A stretch of DNA of 64,000 nucleotides. Source: Euglena gracilis. Taxonomy: Eukaryota > Euglenida > Euglenophyceae > Euglenales. Below are positions 1 through 9,633 of this stretch, in pieces (the first letter of the stretch is position 1; each line of letters starts with the position of its first letter). A program made the position numbers and the translations under genes. Under the pieces are notes generated by a model. That model was not told where the DNA came from and did no database searches. It was given only the letters and a program-made list of their open reading frames with translations. The stretch spans positions 10,683,521-10,747,520 of the forward strand of contig CP154954.1 in assembly GCA_039621445.1 (NCBI GenBank), written 5' to 3'.

Positions 1-41
1 GTAAGCGAGCGGTCGTGGGTTCGAACCCCACCGTGTGTGCA
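1..41 (+). tRNA. 3' part of a tRNA, cut by the window start
   Basis: A perfect T-arm is visible (GTGGG-TTCGAAC-CCCAC), followed by a seven-base acceptor strand, a discriminator A and a TTTTT run that would end Pol III transcription. The anticodon lies outside the window, so identity is unknown. Its 3' end (TGTGTGCAC) closely resembles that of the minus-strand tRNA-like gene at 111-183. Confidence 0.7.
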
Positions 42-110
42 CTTTTTAACCATATTTGTAGGAGAAAAATCTTTTAATATTATACATTAGGCAAAAATAT
101 GAGGAAAAGG

Positions 111-183
111 TGCACACAGCAGGGTTCGAACCCGCGACCTCCCTGTCATGAAGCAAGCACTGTACCAACTGAGCTATGTGAGC
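111..183 (-). tRNA. tRNA-Met(CAT)-like gene with a weak anticodon stem
   Basis: On the minus strand 73 nt fold as a tRNA. The acceptor stem has six of seven pairs, the A-box region contains AGCTCAGTTGGTA, the T-arm is intact with GGTTCGAAC, and the discriminator is A. A TTTT terminator follows within 5 nt. The loop TTCATGA would give anticodon CAT. The two loop-proximal anticodon-stem pairs are mismatched (G-A and C-C) and one D-stem pair is broken. It is either a decaying or tRNA-derived copy, or a tRNA needing editing. Only the arms are supported; charging identity is inference. Confidence 0.6.
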
Positions 184-217
184 GATGCATACATTCTCAG
201 AATCATCACTACCACCC

Positions 218-388
218 CCCCCCCCCATATTGTCCCACCGACCTCTCCCCCGGAGGCCCGAAGGGACAATATGGGGGGGGGACAATATGGGGGTACCAAA
301 GGAAATTTCATTGACCGAGCCAAAAAAACCCCTCGTCGGCCGGGCCGAGGGACAATATGGGGGGGGGGACAATATGGGGGGGGGGGTA
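218..388. repeat. GGGACAATATGGGG repeats in inverted and direct orientation
   Basis: One inverted copy (CCCCCCATATTGTCCC at 221-236) and four direct copies (from 263, 279, 349 and 367) of GGGACAATATGGGG surround a short unique stretch. This looks like the end of a short inverted-repeat element whose right terminus was duplicated. A similar C-run/ATAT design occurs in the element at 1253-1492. No coding content. Confidence 0.6.
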
Positions 389-545
389 AAGGGTGTCAGC
401 CATATTTTATGGAATTTGGATTTTGTGGAAGCCATCAACTCCAGCCAGTGGGGGGGGGGGGTGAAAAAAATGAAATAGGGGTGGGTGGTTAAAAAACAAA
501 ACCAAAATAGGGGGGGCGATTTTTACCACAAAAGTGGAACCAAAA

Positions 546-617
546 AAGACGAGGTGGGAATCGAACCCACGACCACACGGTTGACAGACAAACGCTGTAC
601 CACTATGCCACTCGCCT
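546..617 (-). tRNA. tRNA-Asp(GTC)-like gene with a poor anticodon stem
   Basis: On the minus strand 72 nt give a complete seven-pair acceptor stem (AGGCGAG with CTCGTCT, one G-T), a perfect T-arm (GTGGG-TTCGATT-CCCAC) and a TTTTTT terminator directly downstream. By position the anticodon loop is CTGTCAA, anticodon GTC. The anticodon stem is almost unpaired, so this may be a tRNA pseudogene or tRNA-derived repeat. It is the third tRNA-type gene in about 620 bp, which suggests a small cluster. Confidence 0.55.
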
Positions 618-652
618 TGTGATTCTAAGAGCTGCTTTTACATTGGGGACAA

Positions 653-775
653 GGCAGTACAGTTGGTCAAACCTTGGGACCCCCCCTCCCCCTGTACAGT
701 TCCAACCCCCCCCCTCCCGGGACCCCCCCCTTCCCCCCCCCATTCCAACCCCCCCCCCGCGACAGGTGAAAAAAA
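653..775. repeat. Dispersed repeat starting GGCAGTACAGTTG, copy A
   Basis: The sequence runs GGCAGTACAGTTG, a short T/G stretch, GGGACCCCCC and C-runs, then CTGTACAG. The same order recurs at 2375 and 3588. GTACAG and CTGTAC can pair, so each copy can form a hairpin. No protein is encoded. Confidence 0.55.
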
Positions 776-1252
776 AAATATTAAAAAACGGGTTGTTGTT
801 TTTGAAACAAAAAAACATGCTTTTTTAAGGGGGTGGTGCGGGTCGCGGGGGGGGGGGTCATGGGGGGGGTCACGGGGCGGGGGGGGGGGGTCACGGGGGA
901 AGTATGCCACTTTGCAGGTGGCCCGGAGGCAACATCCATGACGTTGCGTGATAAAATTGGTCATTTTTTTGAAAGGGAATTTTGTTAGGATTTTCTTGAC
1001 CAACACGTCTTTGGGATGAAGTTTGGGCCATTTTTGAGAAAATTCCGTTTTGGGTGGGGAAATGCACCAGTTTTTGGCACTTCTTTCAAAGGAAAAGTTT
1101 TTTGGCCATTTTTGGGTATGAAGGTGCATTGGGCGGATGCATGAAAGTTCATTGTTTTTTTAAAAAAATGCTTTAAAAAAAGAATGGCGAAGGATCGATT
1201 CTCGGGTCACGGGGAAAACAAAAAACCGTAATGACAACCGTAATTACCATGC
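776..1252. other. No gene seen; poly-G and T-rich DNA
   Basis: Contains a long G-run block (about 840-900), then AT-richer DNA with short poly-T and poly-A runs. Open frames here have no recognisable content. Confidence 0.5.
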
Positions 1253-1492
1253 CCCCCCATATAAGACCCCCCCTGGGATTTTGGCTCCCAAGGGAGATCA
1301 GGCAGTGAACTTTGGGTTTTTCGGGCGGGACCCCCCCCACCCCCCCGTCTTCATTGGAAATACATGGCGGTGAACTTCACCGGTGAACTTCACCGGTGAA
1401 GTTTCTCATTGAAATTCCTTTAGGGGCGAAGCCCCCAACCCCCCCCCCCCCCACCCCTGCCTAACCTCCGAGGGGGGGTCTTATATGGGGGG
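1253..1492. mobile_element. 240-bp inverted-repeat element with C/G-run termini
   Basis: The left end CCCCCATATAAGACCCCCC is mirrored by the right end at 1471-1492, giving about 22 bp of near-perfect terminal inverted repeat. The interior holds a palindromic GTGAACTTCACCGGTGAAG block and further C-runs. A second copy of the left terminus, preceded by the same TACCATG, lies at about 3353-3390, so the family is dispersed. No transposase is present. It is best described as MITE-like; the superfamily cannot be assigned because no clear target duplication is visible. Confidence 0.6.
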
Positions 1493-1584
1493 TCTCTGAG
1501 CCCTTATCCCTTTATGGGTAAGAGCGAAGCTTACCCGTGGGGGAAACACCCCCCCCCCCGAACCCCCCCTCCCCCCCTCGGAGC

Positions 1585-1873
1585 CATGATGGCCATCATG
1601 ACCCATGATGCCCATCATGACCCATGATGGCCATCATGACCCATGATGGCCATCATGACCAATGATGCCCATCATGCCCCATGACGCCCATCATGACCAA
1701 TGATGCCCATCATGACCCATGATGCCAATCATGGCCAATGATGGCCATCACGACCCATGATGCCCATCATGACCCATGATGGCCATCACGACCCATGATG
1801 GCCATCAGGCCCCATGATGGCCATCATGACCCATGATGGCCATCAGGCCCCATGATGGCCATCATGACCCATG
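1585..1873. repeat. 19-bp palindromic minisatellite (ATGATGGCCATCATGACCC)
   Basis: About fifteen head-to-tail units, each containing the palindrome GATGGCCATC or a variant. Every unit can fold on itself and against any other unit. Variants change GG to CC or ATG to ACG. No reading frame is conserved. Confidence 0.85.
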
Positions 1874-2640
1874 TACCCCCTAAGAAAAATAGTAGTACCC
1901 CCTTAAAAAAAAACCTCATGGAGGGTTTGGGGGAATTTTTTTGAAACTTGTTTTTTTTTAGAAAAAAGGTCCTTTTTTCATCTCTACAGCTTCGTAGTCC
2001 GTAAAGGGTGCTGGATCAAGTGTCTGGAAAAACTAAAAAAACGTCACTTTTGATGACCAAAAAAATGACCTTTTTCCTCAAAAAATGGCCATTTCGCAAG
2101 GAAAAAGGACAGTTTTTTGTGTTTTTTTTGAAAAAAAAATTTTGTTCTTTGTTGAAAAACAAAAAAACGTCAACCTTAGCTCAATTCCGCATGGTGTGCC
2201 AAGGGGGAGTGATTGAAGCTGCTTCCTGCCTTTCTGCTGAGTGTTTAAAGTGAAAACACTGGCTACCATTCGTTTTACAAGAGACAAATATTTCGCAAAA
2301 TGCATCTGAATTTCGCAAAATCCATCATTGCCAACCTCAATTGGACAAAAAATGTTGCAACTGTCACGGGGGTAGGCAGTACAGTTGTGATTTTCTGGGG
2401 ACCCCCCCTCCCCCCCCCCTATACAGCTTCCAACCCCCCCCCCTCGGACCCCCCCCTCCCCCCCCCCCTGTGCCTTGTCTCCATTAAATGACCACGTTTT
2501 TGAACAAAGAAAAAACATAGGCAATCCCAAATTTCAGAAGGACGCAAAACAAAAATTACACGACCGTAATTTAAAAATAAATTACGCTGTAAGTTACCTG
2601 TAAGTTACAGGCGAAACTTACATTTGTAAATTACGTCGCA
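1874..2640. other. No gene seen; AT-rich with homopolymer runs
   Basis: A- and T-runs dominate until about 2360. Copy B of the GGCAGTACAGTT repeat follows. The last 100 bp contain short alternating TGTAAGTTAC-type palindromes. Confidence 0.5.
2375..2480. repeat. Dispersed repeat GGCAGTACAGTTG, copy B
   Basis: Same order of blocks as at 653: the GGCAGTACAGTTG start, a TTTTCTGGGGACCCCCC core, long C-runs and a TACAG block. Confidence 0.55.
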
Positions 2641-3130
2641 ATGCTACCCATAAGGCCTGCCAGTACAACAAACTGAGGTGCGCTGGAGGAAACAATTCGT
2701 TGGGAAGATGCTCACATACCGTCTCCTGAAGTGGACTTCGACAAACAACTACCGCAGTCGACCTCTACAGAGCAGCCAAAGCAAGCAGGACTCCACACCC
2801 GCCACGCCACCAACGCAGCACGTCGGAGCCTCAACGACGCCCCCGAGGAGCCGCAGGGCGCGAAAGACAGCGGAAAACGGAATCACCGGCCCCGTCATCA
2901 ACACCCACCTTAAACGGCACCGAGCCCTGCCACCTCCCCATTGCCTGCCCAACCACTCTAACTCGCGTGGCCGAAGAACACCGGAAGCTGATCAACAGCG
3001 GCCTCACCTCGCGCCTTCTACTATTCTCTAAGCTCGTCCCCTTTACCTTCCCTCCCTTCACCAGCGTGCACAGACTGTTGCCTCTGTACATAGCCTTACT
3101 CCCCTGAACTCTTCAAACCGCTTGGACAGC
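2640..3130 (+). other. Unrecognised coding-like fragment
   Basis: Base composition becomes balanced and codon-like. Overlapping plus-strand frames (for example 2678-3031) are basic and rich in Pro, Arg, Thr and Ser. No domain is recognisable and the frames are mutually broken. It may be a remnant of a retroelement ORF. Confidence 0.25.
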
Positions 3131-3204
3131 GGTGGCCCCGTGGCAGTGGATGTCACAATACGCCACACCCTTCACAAAGGAGGTTAGGCAGTACGTGGGG
3201 GGGT

Positions 3205-3330
3205 TGTGGACCCTGTCAGTGAACTTCACTGGTGAAGTTCACCGGGGGGGGGGGGGGCAGGCGGTGCTTTCGGCCGTGAACTTCACCGCCGAGTTCACCA
3301 GTGAACTTCACCGTTTTGATGGTTGGTGGT
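3205..3330. repeat. Palindromic GTGAACTTCAC repeats
   Basis: Several copies of GTGAACTTCAC and its partner GTGAAGTTCAC alternate around a G-run. The same motif sits inside the inverted-repeat element at about 1370-1405. The copies can form cruciform or hairpin structures. Confidence 0.6.
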
Positions 3331-3587
3331 GAATGGCCTCGCTCATTTTCCACTACCATGCCCCCCCCCCCATATCAGACCCACCCCATGTAAGACCCCC
3401 CGCCCCTGGCCAGCCGAAGGCTGGCCCTTTTGGTTGGAACCTGAACCCCCCGGAGCCCAGGCACTGGGGGGGGGGGGTCCCGCGGGGCCTCCCTGTCGGG
3501 TTGCGAGCCAACCGGACCGGTCAGGTTCGAGGGGGGAGGGATCTAGGGTCTGGAATAATGAAATTTGTTGGAGAGCCCAGGGGCGAC

Positions 3588-3640
3588 GGCAGTACAGTTG
3601 GGGTTTTTTGGGGACCCCCCCTCCCCCCCTGTACAGGCCA
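3588..3640. repeat. Dispersed repeat GGCAGTACAGTTG, copy C (short)
   Basis: Starts GGCAGTACAGTTGGGG and ends CCTGTACAGG. It is a short form of the repeats at 653 and 2375. Confidence 0.55.
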
Positions 3641-3690
3641 GGGTCAAAATAACTAGGACAATCTCGCATGGGCGTTAAACCTCTCCCCAC

Positions 3691-3998
3691 CTTATGATGG
3701 CACGGCTCGGCACGGCTCGGCACGGCTCGGCACGGCTCGGCACGGCTCGGCACGGCTCGGCACGGCTCGGCACGGCTCGGCACGGCTCGGCACGGCTCGG
3801 CCCGGCTCGGCCCGGCTCGGCCCCGGTCGGCCCGGGTCGGCGCGGGTCGGCACGGGTCGGCCCGGCTCGGCCCGGCTCGGCCCGGCTCGGCCCGGCTCGG
3901 CCCGGTTCGGCCCGGCTCGGCCCGGCTCGGCCCGGCTCGGCCCGGCTCGGCCCGGCTCGGCCCGGCTCGGCCCGGCTCGGCCCGGCTCGGCACGGCTC
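3691..3998. repeat. 10-bp minisatellite (CACGGCTCGG / CCCGGCTCGG)
   Basis: About thirty tandem 10-bp units. The first third is mainly CACGGCTCGG and the last third mainly CCCGGCTCGG, with a central patch of CGGGTCGG variants. Ten is not a multiple of three, so all three frames per strand stay open and give long Arg/Ala/Gly/Pro-type ORFs. These are artefacts of the repeat. Confidence 0.9.
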
Positions 3999-4736
3999 GC
4001 ACGTGTCTTGCGCGTGTCGTGCCCGCGCGTCGCCCGTGCGGGCGTGTCGCCCGTGTCCGCGTGCTGTTCTTTGCCGTCGGGACGGGTCACCGCGAGCCGT
4101 TGCACCCGCCTGTCACTTGGGCGCTTTCACTTCGATTCTCGATGGCCTTACCCAGAGGGGTGTGGGCCCTTTTCTATTTTTTTTTGTGTCGGAGATGGTG
4201 CTACCATGTCCTCTTCCGAGGGGTCTCACCTCGGGCGGGTGCACTGGATGCGAATGGGGCCGACAAGGGTCCCATCCTCGGCTTGGCGCACTCTTTGCCA
4301 TCCTTCCATGTCCACCGCCGACACTGCGGTGGCTCCTTGTATGCTCCTGGTTCTCGTCGGCGTCTCTTGCGGCGTGGCCGTTGGAGGTAATTCCTCATGC
4401 CCTCTGGTTGTAGCGGCGGCAGAAAGCTGTTCAGCCACAAAGGCCATCAAGGTTGCGGATATACGTTGCCAAATGTCTGCGGCCAGGTGCTGCCTTGCCC
4501 ATCCTTGCTTGTCACCGAGGGCTTGCTTCACCAAGCGGCCGAGGAGACCAGACCCCAATGGGCCCAAGCCCGACCACGGATGGAAAGACAGGGGGCTGAA
4601 TAACCAGCCTGCGGCTTCACAGATGATGGGACTCGTACGCGTTGTCTGCGAATGCGGACGCGAATGTACGCCGTAGGGGGACATTAGGGGGACATTTGAC
4701 GGCCTCGGTTTCGTGCAGGTCGAATTCCCGGTCCCG
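3999..4736. other. No recognised gene; GC-rich
   Basis: GC-rich DNA with overlapping open frames on both strands (the longest covers roughly 4008-4676) and no recognisable domain. Confidence 0.4.
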
Positions 4737-5357
4737 AACTGTGCTTTTTCGATGCGTTCAAGAGTGAGATGTAAATGTTTAAAGCCTATTTGGGGAATGC
4801 CTAATTTGCACTATGGGCTTTTTTCTCCATTCCACTTGAAGAACAGAAGCCCTAAATGTAAGCAGTCGAACTGTGCCATTTCAGCTGTTGTCTCCGTCAA
4901 TGGAGAGGTTGTTCTATTCCTCTTTTTCCTTACTTTTTTCAATGTTGCTTCAGAGCTTTTACGAGGGAGGATGCCTCGAAGGGCTGAGACATTTGGACAA
5001 TCCCAATGCCACGAACTCCGAGAAAGGACAAGGAGAAGGAAAGGAAGAACTGTGCTTTCGATCCGCTCAAGAGTGAGATGTAAAGGTTTAAAGCCTATTT
5101 GGGGAATGCCTGATTTGCACTATGGGCTTTTTTCTCCATTCCACTTGAAGAACTGAAGCCCTAAATGTAAGCAGTCGAACTGTGCCCTTTCAGCTGTTGT
5201 CTCCGTCAATGGAGAGGTTGTTCAATTCCTCTTTTTCCTTACTTTTTTCAATGTTGCTTCAGAGCTTTTATGAGGGAGGATGCCTCGAAGGGCTGAGACA
5301 TTTGGACAATCCCAATGCCACGAACTCCGAGAAAGGACAAGGAGAAGGAAAGGAAGA
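4737..5357. repeat. 311-bp tandem duplication
   Basis: Unit 1 (4737-5047) and unit 2 (5048-5357) are nearly identical, differing at a handful of positions, which points to a recent duplication. Each unit contains a short open frame with a Pro/Ser/Phe-type translation that is not recognised as a protein. Confidence 0.85.
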
Positions 5358-5485
5358 TTTACAACACACGCGGACAAGCCCATCGAGTGTCGTAGGACAC
5401 TCCAAGCCCAAGAAGATCCCCAAGATCTAAGATCACCATGTTCGAGGACGTGGAACGAAGCTTTCGGTATGACCAAAATCACTGC

Positions 5486-6334
5486 CATGCAGCCGAAGCC
5501 ACCCTGCTTTTTGGAAAGAGCACCCCCAGAAACCCTAGAATTTTTTTTTAGAGCAAGGGCAAACAAGCCACGGGGCCAGAGTTGTGGCCCCGCAAGGTTT
5601 CGGCCCCAACCGCGCCCCCCGAAAGTACCTTTAAGAGCATTTAGGCAAAAAAGGGGCATCAAAAAACTGGCCAGCCACCCTAGCCCCTCCATTTTTTCGG
5701 AAAGAGCACCCCCGAAAACCTTGAAAAAATTCATTAGAGCAAGGGCAAACGCGCCACGGGGCCAAAGTTATGGCCCCGGCAAGCTTTCGGCCCCAACCCC
5801 CCCACTACAAAGTACATTCACGGCATTTCGGCCAAAACTGGGTCTCCAAATTCTGACCGTCAGCCCCAACCAAGCAGTTTTTTTGGAAAGAGTACCCCCA
5901 AAACCGAGAAAATTTTTTGGGAGCAAGGGGTAACGAACCACGGGGCCAAAGTTATGGCCCCGGCAAGGTTTCGGCCCCGGCAAGGTTTCGCCCCCAACCC
6001 CCCCCCCCTACAATGTACATTCACGGCATTTAGGCCAACTGGGTCTCCAAATTTTGACAGTCAGCCCCAGCCAAGCAGTTTTTCGGAAAGAGCTCCCCCA
6101 AAAACTGCAAAAATTTTTTTGGAGCAAGGACTAACGAACCACGGGGCCAAAGTTATGGCCGCAGCAAGGTTTTGGCCCCAACCCCTCCCCCACAATGTAC
6201 ATTCAGGGGCATTAAGGCCAAAACTGGGTATCCAAAACTGGACTGTCAGCCCCAACCAAGCAGTTTTTTGGAAGGAGCACCCCCAAAAACCCAAGAATTT
6301 TTTTTGGAGCAAGGGCTAACGAACCATGGGGCCA
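5486..6334. repeat. ~185-bp satellite array, left part
   Basis: The marker GGAAAGAGCACCCCC recurs near 5514, 5700, 5886, 6086 and 6270, giving periods of 186, 186, 200 and 184 bp. The 200-bp unit carries an internal 18-bp duplication. Each unit also carries GGGGCCAAAGTTATGGCCCC and GGCCAAAACTGGGT. The array stops at 6334, where E1 is inserted, and resumes at 18229. Removing E1 and one target copy restores a spacing of about 182 bp. Confidence 0.85.
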
Positions 6335-7175
6335 GTTTTCCCCTCTCGCCGGTTCGGTGACCGTGCGCGGAATGGGCTCCCCGGCAGGCCGAGTGGGGGA
6401 AAAACAGTCACCCGGCGCTCCGGTAAAAATAGGCACACGCGCCCCAAAAATTCCCTTTTTTTGTGTCTTTCGGTCCCTGAATTCAGCCAGAACCTGGGTT
6501 CCGGCAGCCAAATAATTCAAAAATTGGGGGGGGGAACGGTATTTTTGGCCAACTCCTTGGGGGTGCCTCTGAAGTAGTAGGGGGGGGGGAGGAAAAGCCT
6601 GGTTTGAATTTAAAAAAAGGGTAGCGGGGGGGACGGAAGAACACCTTCACCTTGATTTCCAGCGCCGCTTGCTCTTCCTTTTTTGAATTTGAATTCTTTC
6701 CTTTTGATTGACCTTCCGGATTGACTCTTTGAAATTCTTGAACAATTGTTTTCTTGAAATCAGATTGAATTTTTGATATTCCTTCCTTCAGCATGCACAA
6801 TTCTTTGAATGAAACATTCGGAAGAGAGAGAACCTGGGGGGGAAAAGTACACAGGTAAAAAAAGTAGCGGAATGGGGCAGAATGTTCGCTAATTCCAGTG
6901 CGCAGGGGGGTCGGCACGCCGTGGCGAGCCGTCCGGCTAGGGGGGGGGGGAGGGGGGTTTTTGGCGTGGCGAGGGGGTCCCGGATGGGGGGGGGGAGGGG
7001 TGCGCGGGGGTTTTCCAAGAAAATTTTCTTTGGCGCGGCTGACATGGCGTGGCGAGGGGGTCTGAAAAGGGGGGGAGGGGGGGGGTAAAATGGCGTGGCG
7101 AGGGGGTCGGTGAGGGGGGGGGGGGAGGGGTGTGCCGACCCCCCGCAGGCGCCAGGCCGCCTCCCGCCGCCCACA
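6335..7175 (-). repeat. E1 3' LTR (with nested MITE)
   Basis: Nearly identical to 17629-18228 apart from a 243-bp insertion (element plus target copy) at 6905-7147. On the minus strand it begins TGTGGGCGG and ends GGGGAAAAC. Near-identity of the two LTRs implies a fairly recent insertion of E1. Confidence 0.9.
6905..7144. mobile_element. 240-bp MITE-like element in the E1 3' LTR
   Basis: The ends are a 13-bp perfect inverted repeat (GGGGGGTCGGCAC and GTGCCGACCCCCC), flanked by GCA on both sides (6902-6904 and 7145-7147). The other E1 LTR lacks these bases and has a single GCA at the same place, so it supplies an exact empty site. The interior repeats GGCGTGGCGAGGGGGTC three times between long G-runs. 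A 3-bp duplication with G-rich ends resembles some DDE-transposon MITEs, but the superfamily is open. Confidence 0.85.
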
Positions 7176-7186
7176 CTCCCCTTCCT
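7176..7186 (-). promoter_or_regulatory. E1 polypurine tract
   Basis: On the minus strand AGGAAGGGGAG ends exactly where the 3' LTR begins with TGTGGG. This is the expected position and composition for plus-strand DNA priming. Confidence 0.8.
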
Positions 7187-7732
7187 ACCGAGGCACCCGG
7201 CCTCGCCTGCCATCGGCTAACCTCGGAGGCGGGAGCGGGGGGCGATGCGCACCTCATCGGCGTAGTAAACAAACTGTACAAACAAACATCGGGGCGGTTC
7301 GGGTATAAGGAGGGCAGGGGTGTGGCCTTGGCCTCGGCCTTGGCCTTTGGCGTTTGATGCCCGGGGGCGCCCCTCGTGTGTGGCGTCGCGCGCCACAGGA
7401 GCCTGGTCGGGGGCTGGCGTTGGTCCCCGGGCGGTCTGCTGGCAGGCCGGCCGCAGGCTCCTATGGGCGCCTTGGGTGGGGGTGGAACTCCTCCGGGCTC
7501 TGGGCGGGGGCCGCTGTCGTGCTGGGTGGCTTGGCAGCCGCGCCGCGCCGACCTGCAGGCTGGTGGCAGAGCCCGGAGCATTGAGCCTTTCGGGGGGGCT
7601 GTGCTCCCCGGCTGGTTGGGGGGGGGGGGGCGGTCCCTTGGGCTCCCTTGGGTCTTTCTGGTGCCTGGGGGGTCTCTTCGGCTCGCCTCCTTTGCCCCCT
7701 GCCTGGCCTGGCTGGCTGGGGGGGGGGGGGCG
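7187..7732 (-). other. E1 3' region, GC-rich, no recognised gene
   Basis: Internal E1 DNA between the polypurine tract and nested element E6. Very GC-rich with long G-runs; open frames on both strands are low-complexity. Confidence 0.5.
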
Positions 7733-7951
7733 TGTTCTGGTGTCTTGTTAAATTTTCGGAACTTTCTTCCAAATCTTCCCCTTCAATCCCAATTGAGCGC
7801 GCACTGCAAGATGGCCATACTGAGTCAAAGAGTTCAGGTTTTTTGTCACCTGAACAAAATGTACAATTCTGGGGCCTTTGCCTGGGAAATTAGGAACAGA
7901 GAATCTTAATTCGTCTGGTTTCGTCTGCCAGCGCCCCCCCCGCCGCCAACA
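7733..7951 (-). repeat. E6 3' LTR
   Basis: Pairs with 9413-9633; differences are mainly in C-run length. On the minus strand it begins TGTTGGCGGCGG and ends CCAGAACA. A candidate polypurine tract lies at 7952-7962. Confidence 0.75.
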
Positions 7952-8179
7952 CCCCCTTCCCTGACCGCTTGCGTACCGCCTTCGGCAATACACAACGGCG
8001 GGGGGATATTTTCAGGATTTTTTTTTTCAGGAGGGGGGGGCGGATTATTGTACACTGTACATAGGCCGGGTCAGGTTTCCTTAAACCTTTTTGGATGGCA
8101 GGGTGATCTTGGGGCCGATTTCACACCAGTCAAGTCAGATGGTAAAGGTGAAAAAGGTCACACTGGGGTGCATCCCTTC

Positions 8180-8405
8180 CAATGAGCCTCAACTAGGGCT
8201 CATAGTGAGCTGATCTAGGGGCATCATAGTGGGAGCCACATCCAATGCCAACCCTTGGCATCCACAACCTCCAAGCCTCAACTCCATCCAGGAAGGAGGG
8301 GCATTGAAAGGGGAGCCACCACCAGAATACATCATAGCATCCCAACCCAGCAAGCCTCAACTCAATTCAAGAAAATGAGGGGCATTGAGGGGGAGCCATC
8401 ACCAG
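8180..8405. repeat. Short ~80-90 bp tandem repeat inside E6
   Basis: GCCTCAACT-containing units recur near 8185, 8265 and 8353 with related flanks (GAGGGGCATTGA and GGGGAGCCA). No coding content is seen. Confidence 0.55.
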
Positions 8406-8641
8406 ACAAAACTGCAAATTGTGGTGAACCTGATGCCGACCAGGTACCAGTGGTGCACCGCATAGTTGGCACAAATTGCAACGATTTGTCCAGTGAACGT
8501 CGTCGGGAAGGAGGGGAGGGGGCCAGGGGTATCACACCAGGTGAACCACAACTGGGCTTGAAGGGCATCCCGAGGAGAAAAGGAGCCTCGATTACAAGCT
8601 GTGGGCAGCCCAGGCACCACACCCAATGACCTCAACCCAGC

Positions 8642-9388
8642 TCAACTCCAATCGAAATAGAGACGAGCTGCACGACGTTGTTGCCTTCTCCTGCAACTTT
8701 TTGTCTTTTTGAATGTCCCATCCAACTCTTGTGGTGTGTAACTTTTGCCTGGCTGCAAAAATTCTTTGTTATCATAATCACCTTGCACGTAATAAGCCCA
8801 CAAGCCCCATTTGGTTCCAGCACAAAACTGACCATCATCCAACTGAAACACTTTAGTCCCAGGTGGGTAAAAGTAGCTTCTGATGACAAAGTCTTGAATC
8901 ATCTTCCACCATTTTGTGCTTCTCCAATCTGGCAAAACCAAAATGGCTTCTGCCTTGTCTTCAATCACCTTCTTGATGGTCTTCTCCAGTGCACTGTAAG
9001 GGGGATTCATTCACAGAAGTCCAGTGCCTGGCCCCCAATTGGCCCCAAAGGCATCTGGAACTTCGCCCCCATTGCCAAACCATCTTGCCATCCTTTTGTT
9101 CTTGTCATCTGCAAAAACATCAATGTCTGGTCGTGGCAGTCGCAATCTCATCAAAATGTCTCTGACAATTCCTTCTCTTACTGCATATCTTTCAGACACC
9201 CACTGCCTGGGGCCTGATCCCTTGGAAGCTGCAGATGCAATTGAAATACCTTTTGAGATTGCCAAATCTGGCCCAGAATCTTCATCATCTGAATCTTCAG
9301 AATGTCTCCTTTTCTGGGTGCCACAGTCTTCCGGCCTTCCCTGACTTTTGGCCTCATGGCCACCTTGCAGTCTTTGGCCACTTTTCAT
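8642..9388 (-). pseudogene. Dam/N6-adenine-methyltransferase-like domain in E6, one in-frame TGA
   Basis: Two open stretches (9388-9011 and 9010-8642) are in the same frame, separated by one TGA. Before it comes IDVFADDKNKRM; directly after it comes MNPPYSALEKTIKKV, then AILVLPDW and a second W. This is the layout of phage Dam-type N6-adenine methyltransferases: an acidic DxFA loop, the catalytic (N/D)PP(Y/F) motif and a following beta strand. The related position in E3 reads WANPPF, so the TGA probably replaces a Trp codon. The domain is otherwise complete for a minimal fold. With the stop it is inactive unless read through. Activity is not shown by sequence. Confidence 0.65.
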
Positions 9389-9412
9389 GATATGTCAACT
9401 CTTTGAACTCTT

Positions 9413-9633
9413 TGTGTTCTGGTGTCTTGTTAAATTTTCGGAACTTTCTTCCAAATCTTCCCCTTCAATCCCAATTGAGCGCGCACTGCAAGATGGCCAT
9501 ACTGAGTCAAAGAGTTCAGGTTTTTTGTCACCTGAACAAAATGTACAATTCTGGGGCCTTTGCCTGGGAAATTAGGAACAGAGAATCTTAATTCGTCTGG
9601 TTTCGTCTGCCAGCGCCCCCCCCGCCGCCAACA
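9413..9633 (-). repeat. E6 5' LTR
   Basis: Partner of 7733-7951. The GGCG target copy follows at 9634-9637. Confidence 0.75.

Larger units (their letters stand above)
7733..9633 (-). mobile_element. E6: small non-autonomous LTR element nested in E1
   Basis: Two nearly identical ~220-bp direct repeats (7733-7951 and 9413-9633) start TG and end CA, and are flanked by GGCG on both sides (7729-7732 and 9634-9637). On the minus strand an AGGGAAGGGGG tract lies directly before the left repeat, which fits a polypurine tract. The 1.46-kb interior carries a Dam-type methyltransferase-like domain and a short tandem repeat but no RT or integrase. Its lower GC and codon use resemble E3 rather than E1. 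No convincing primer site was found. It would need enzymes from another element. Confidence 0.75.

Noticed and set aside
1585-1873. Regularly spaced palindromic repeats as a CRISPR array
   Set aside because: Units are contiguous 19-mers without unique spacers, there are no cas genes, and the context is eukaryotic.
3691-4105. Long Arg/Ala/Gly/Pro ORFs on both strands
   Set aside because: A 10-bp tandem repeat keeps every frame open; no start context or domain supports a protein.
5486-6334. Minus-strand ORFs with repeated Gly/Trp-rich units
   Set aside because: They follow the ~185-bp satellite period, change frame between units and have no start or domain.
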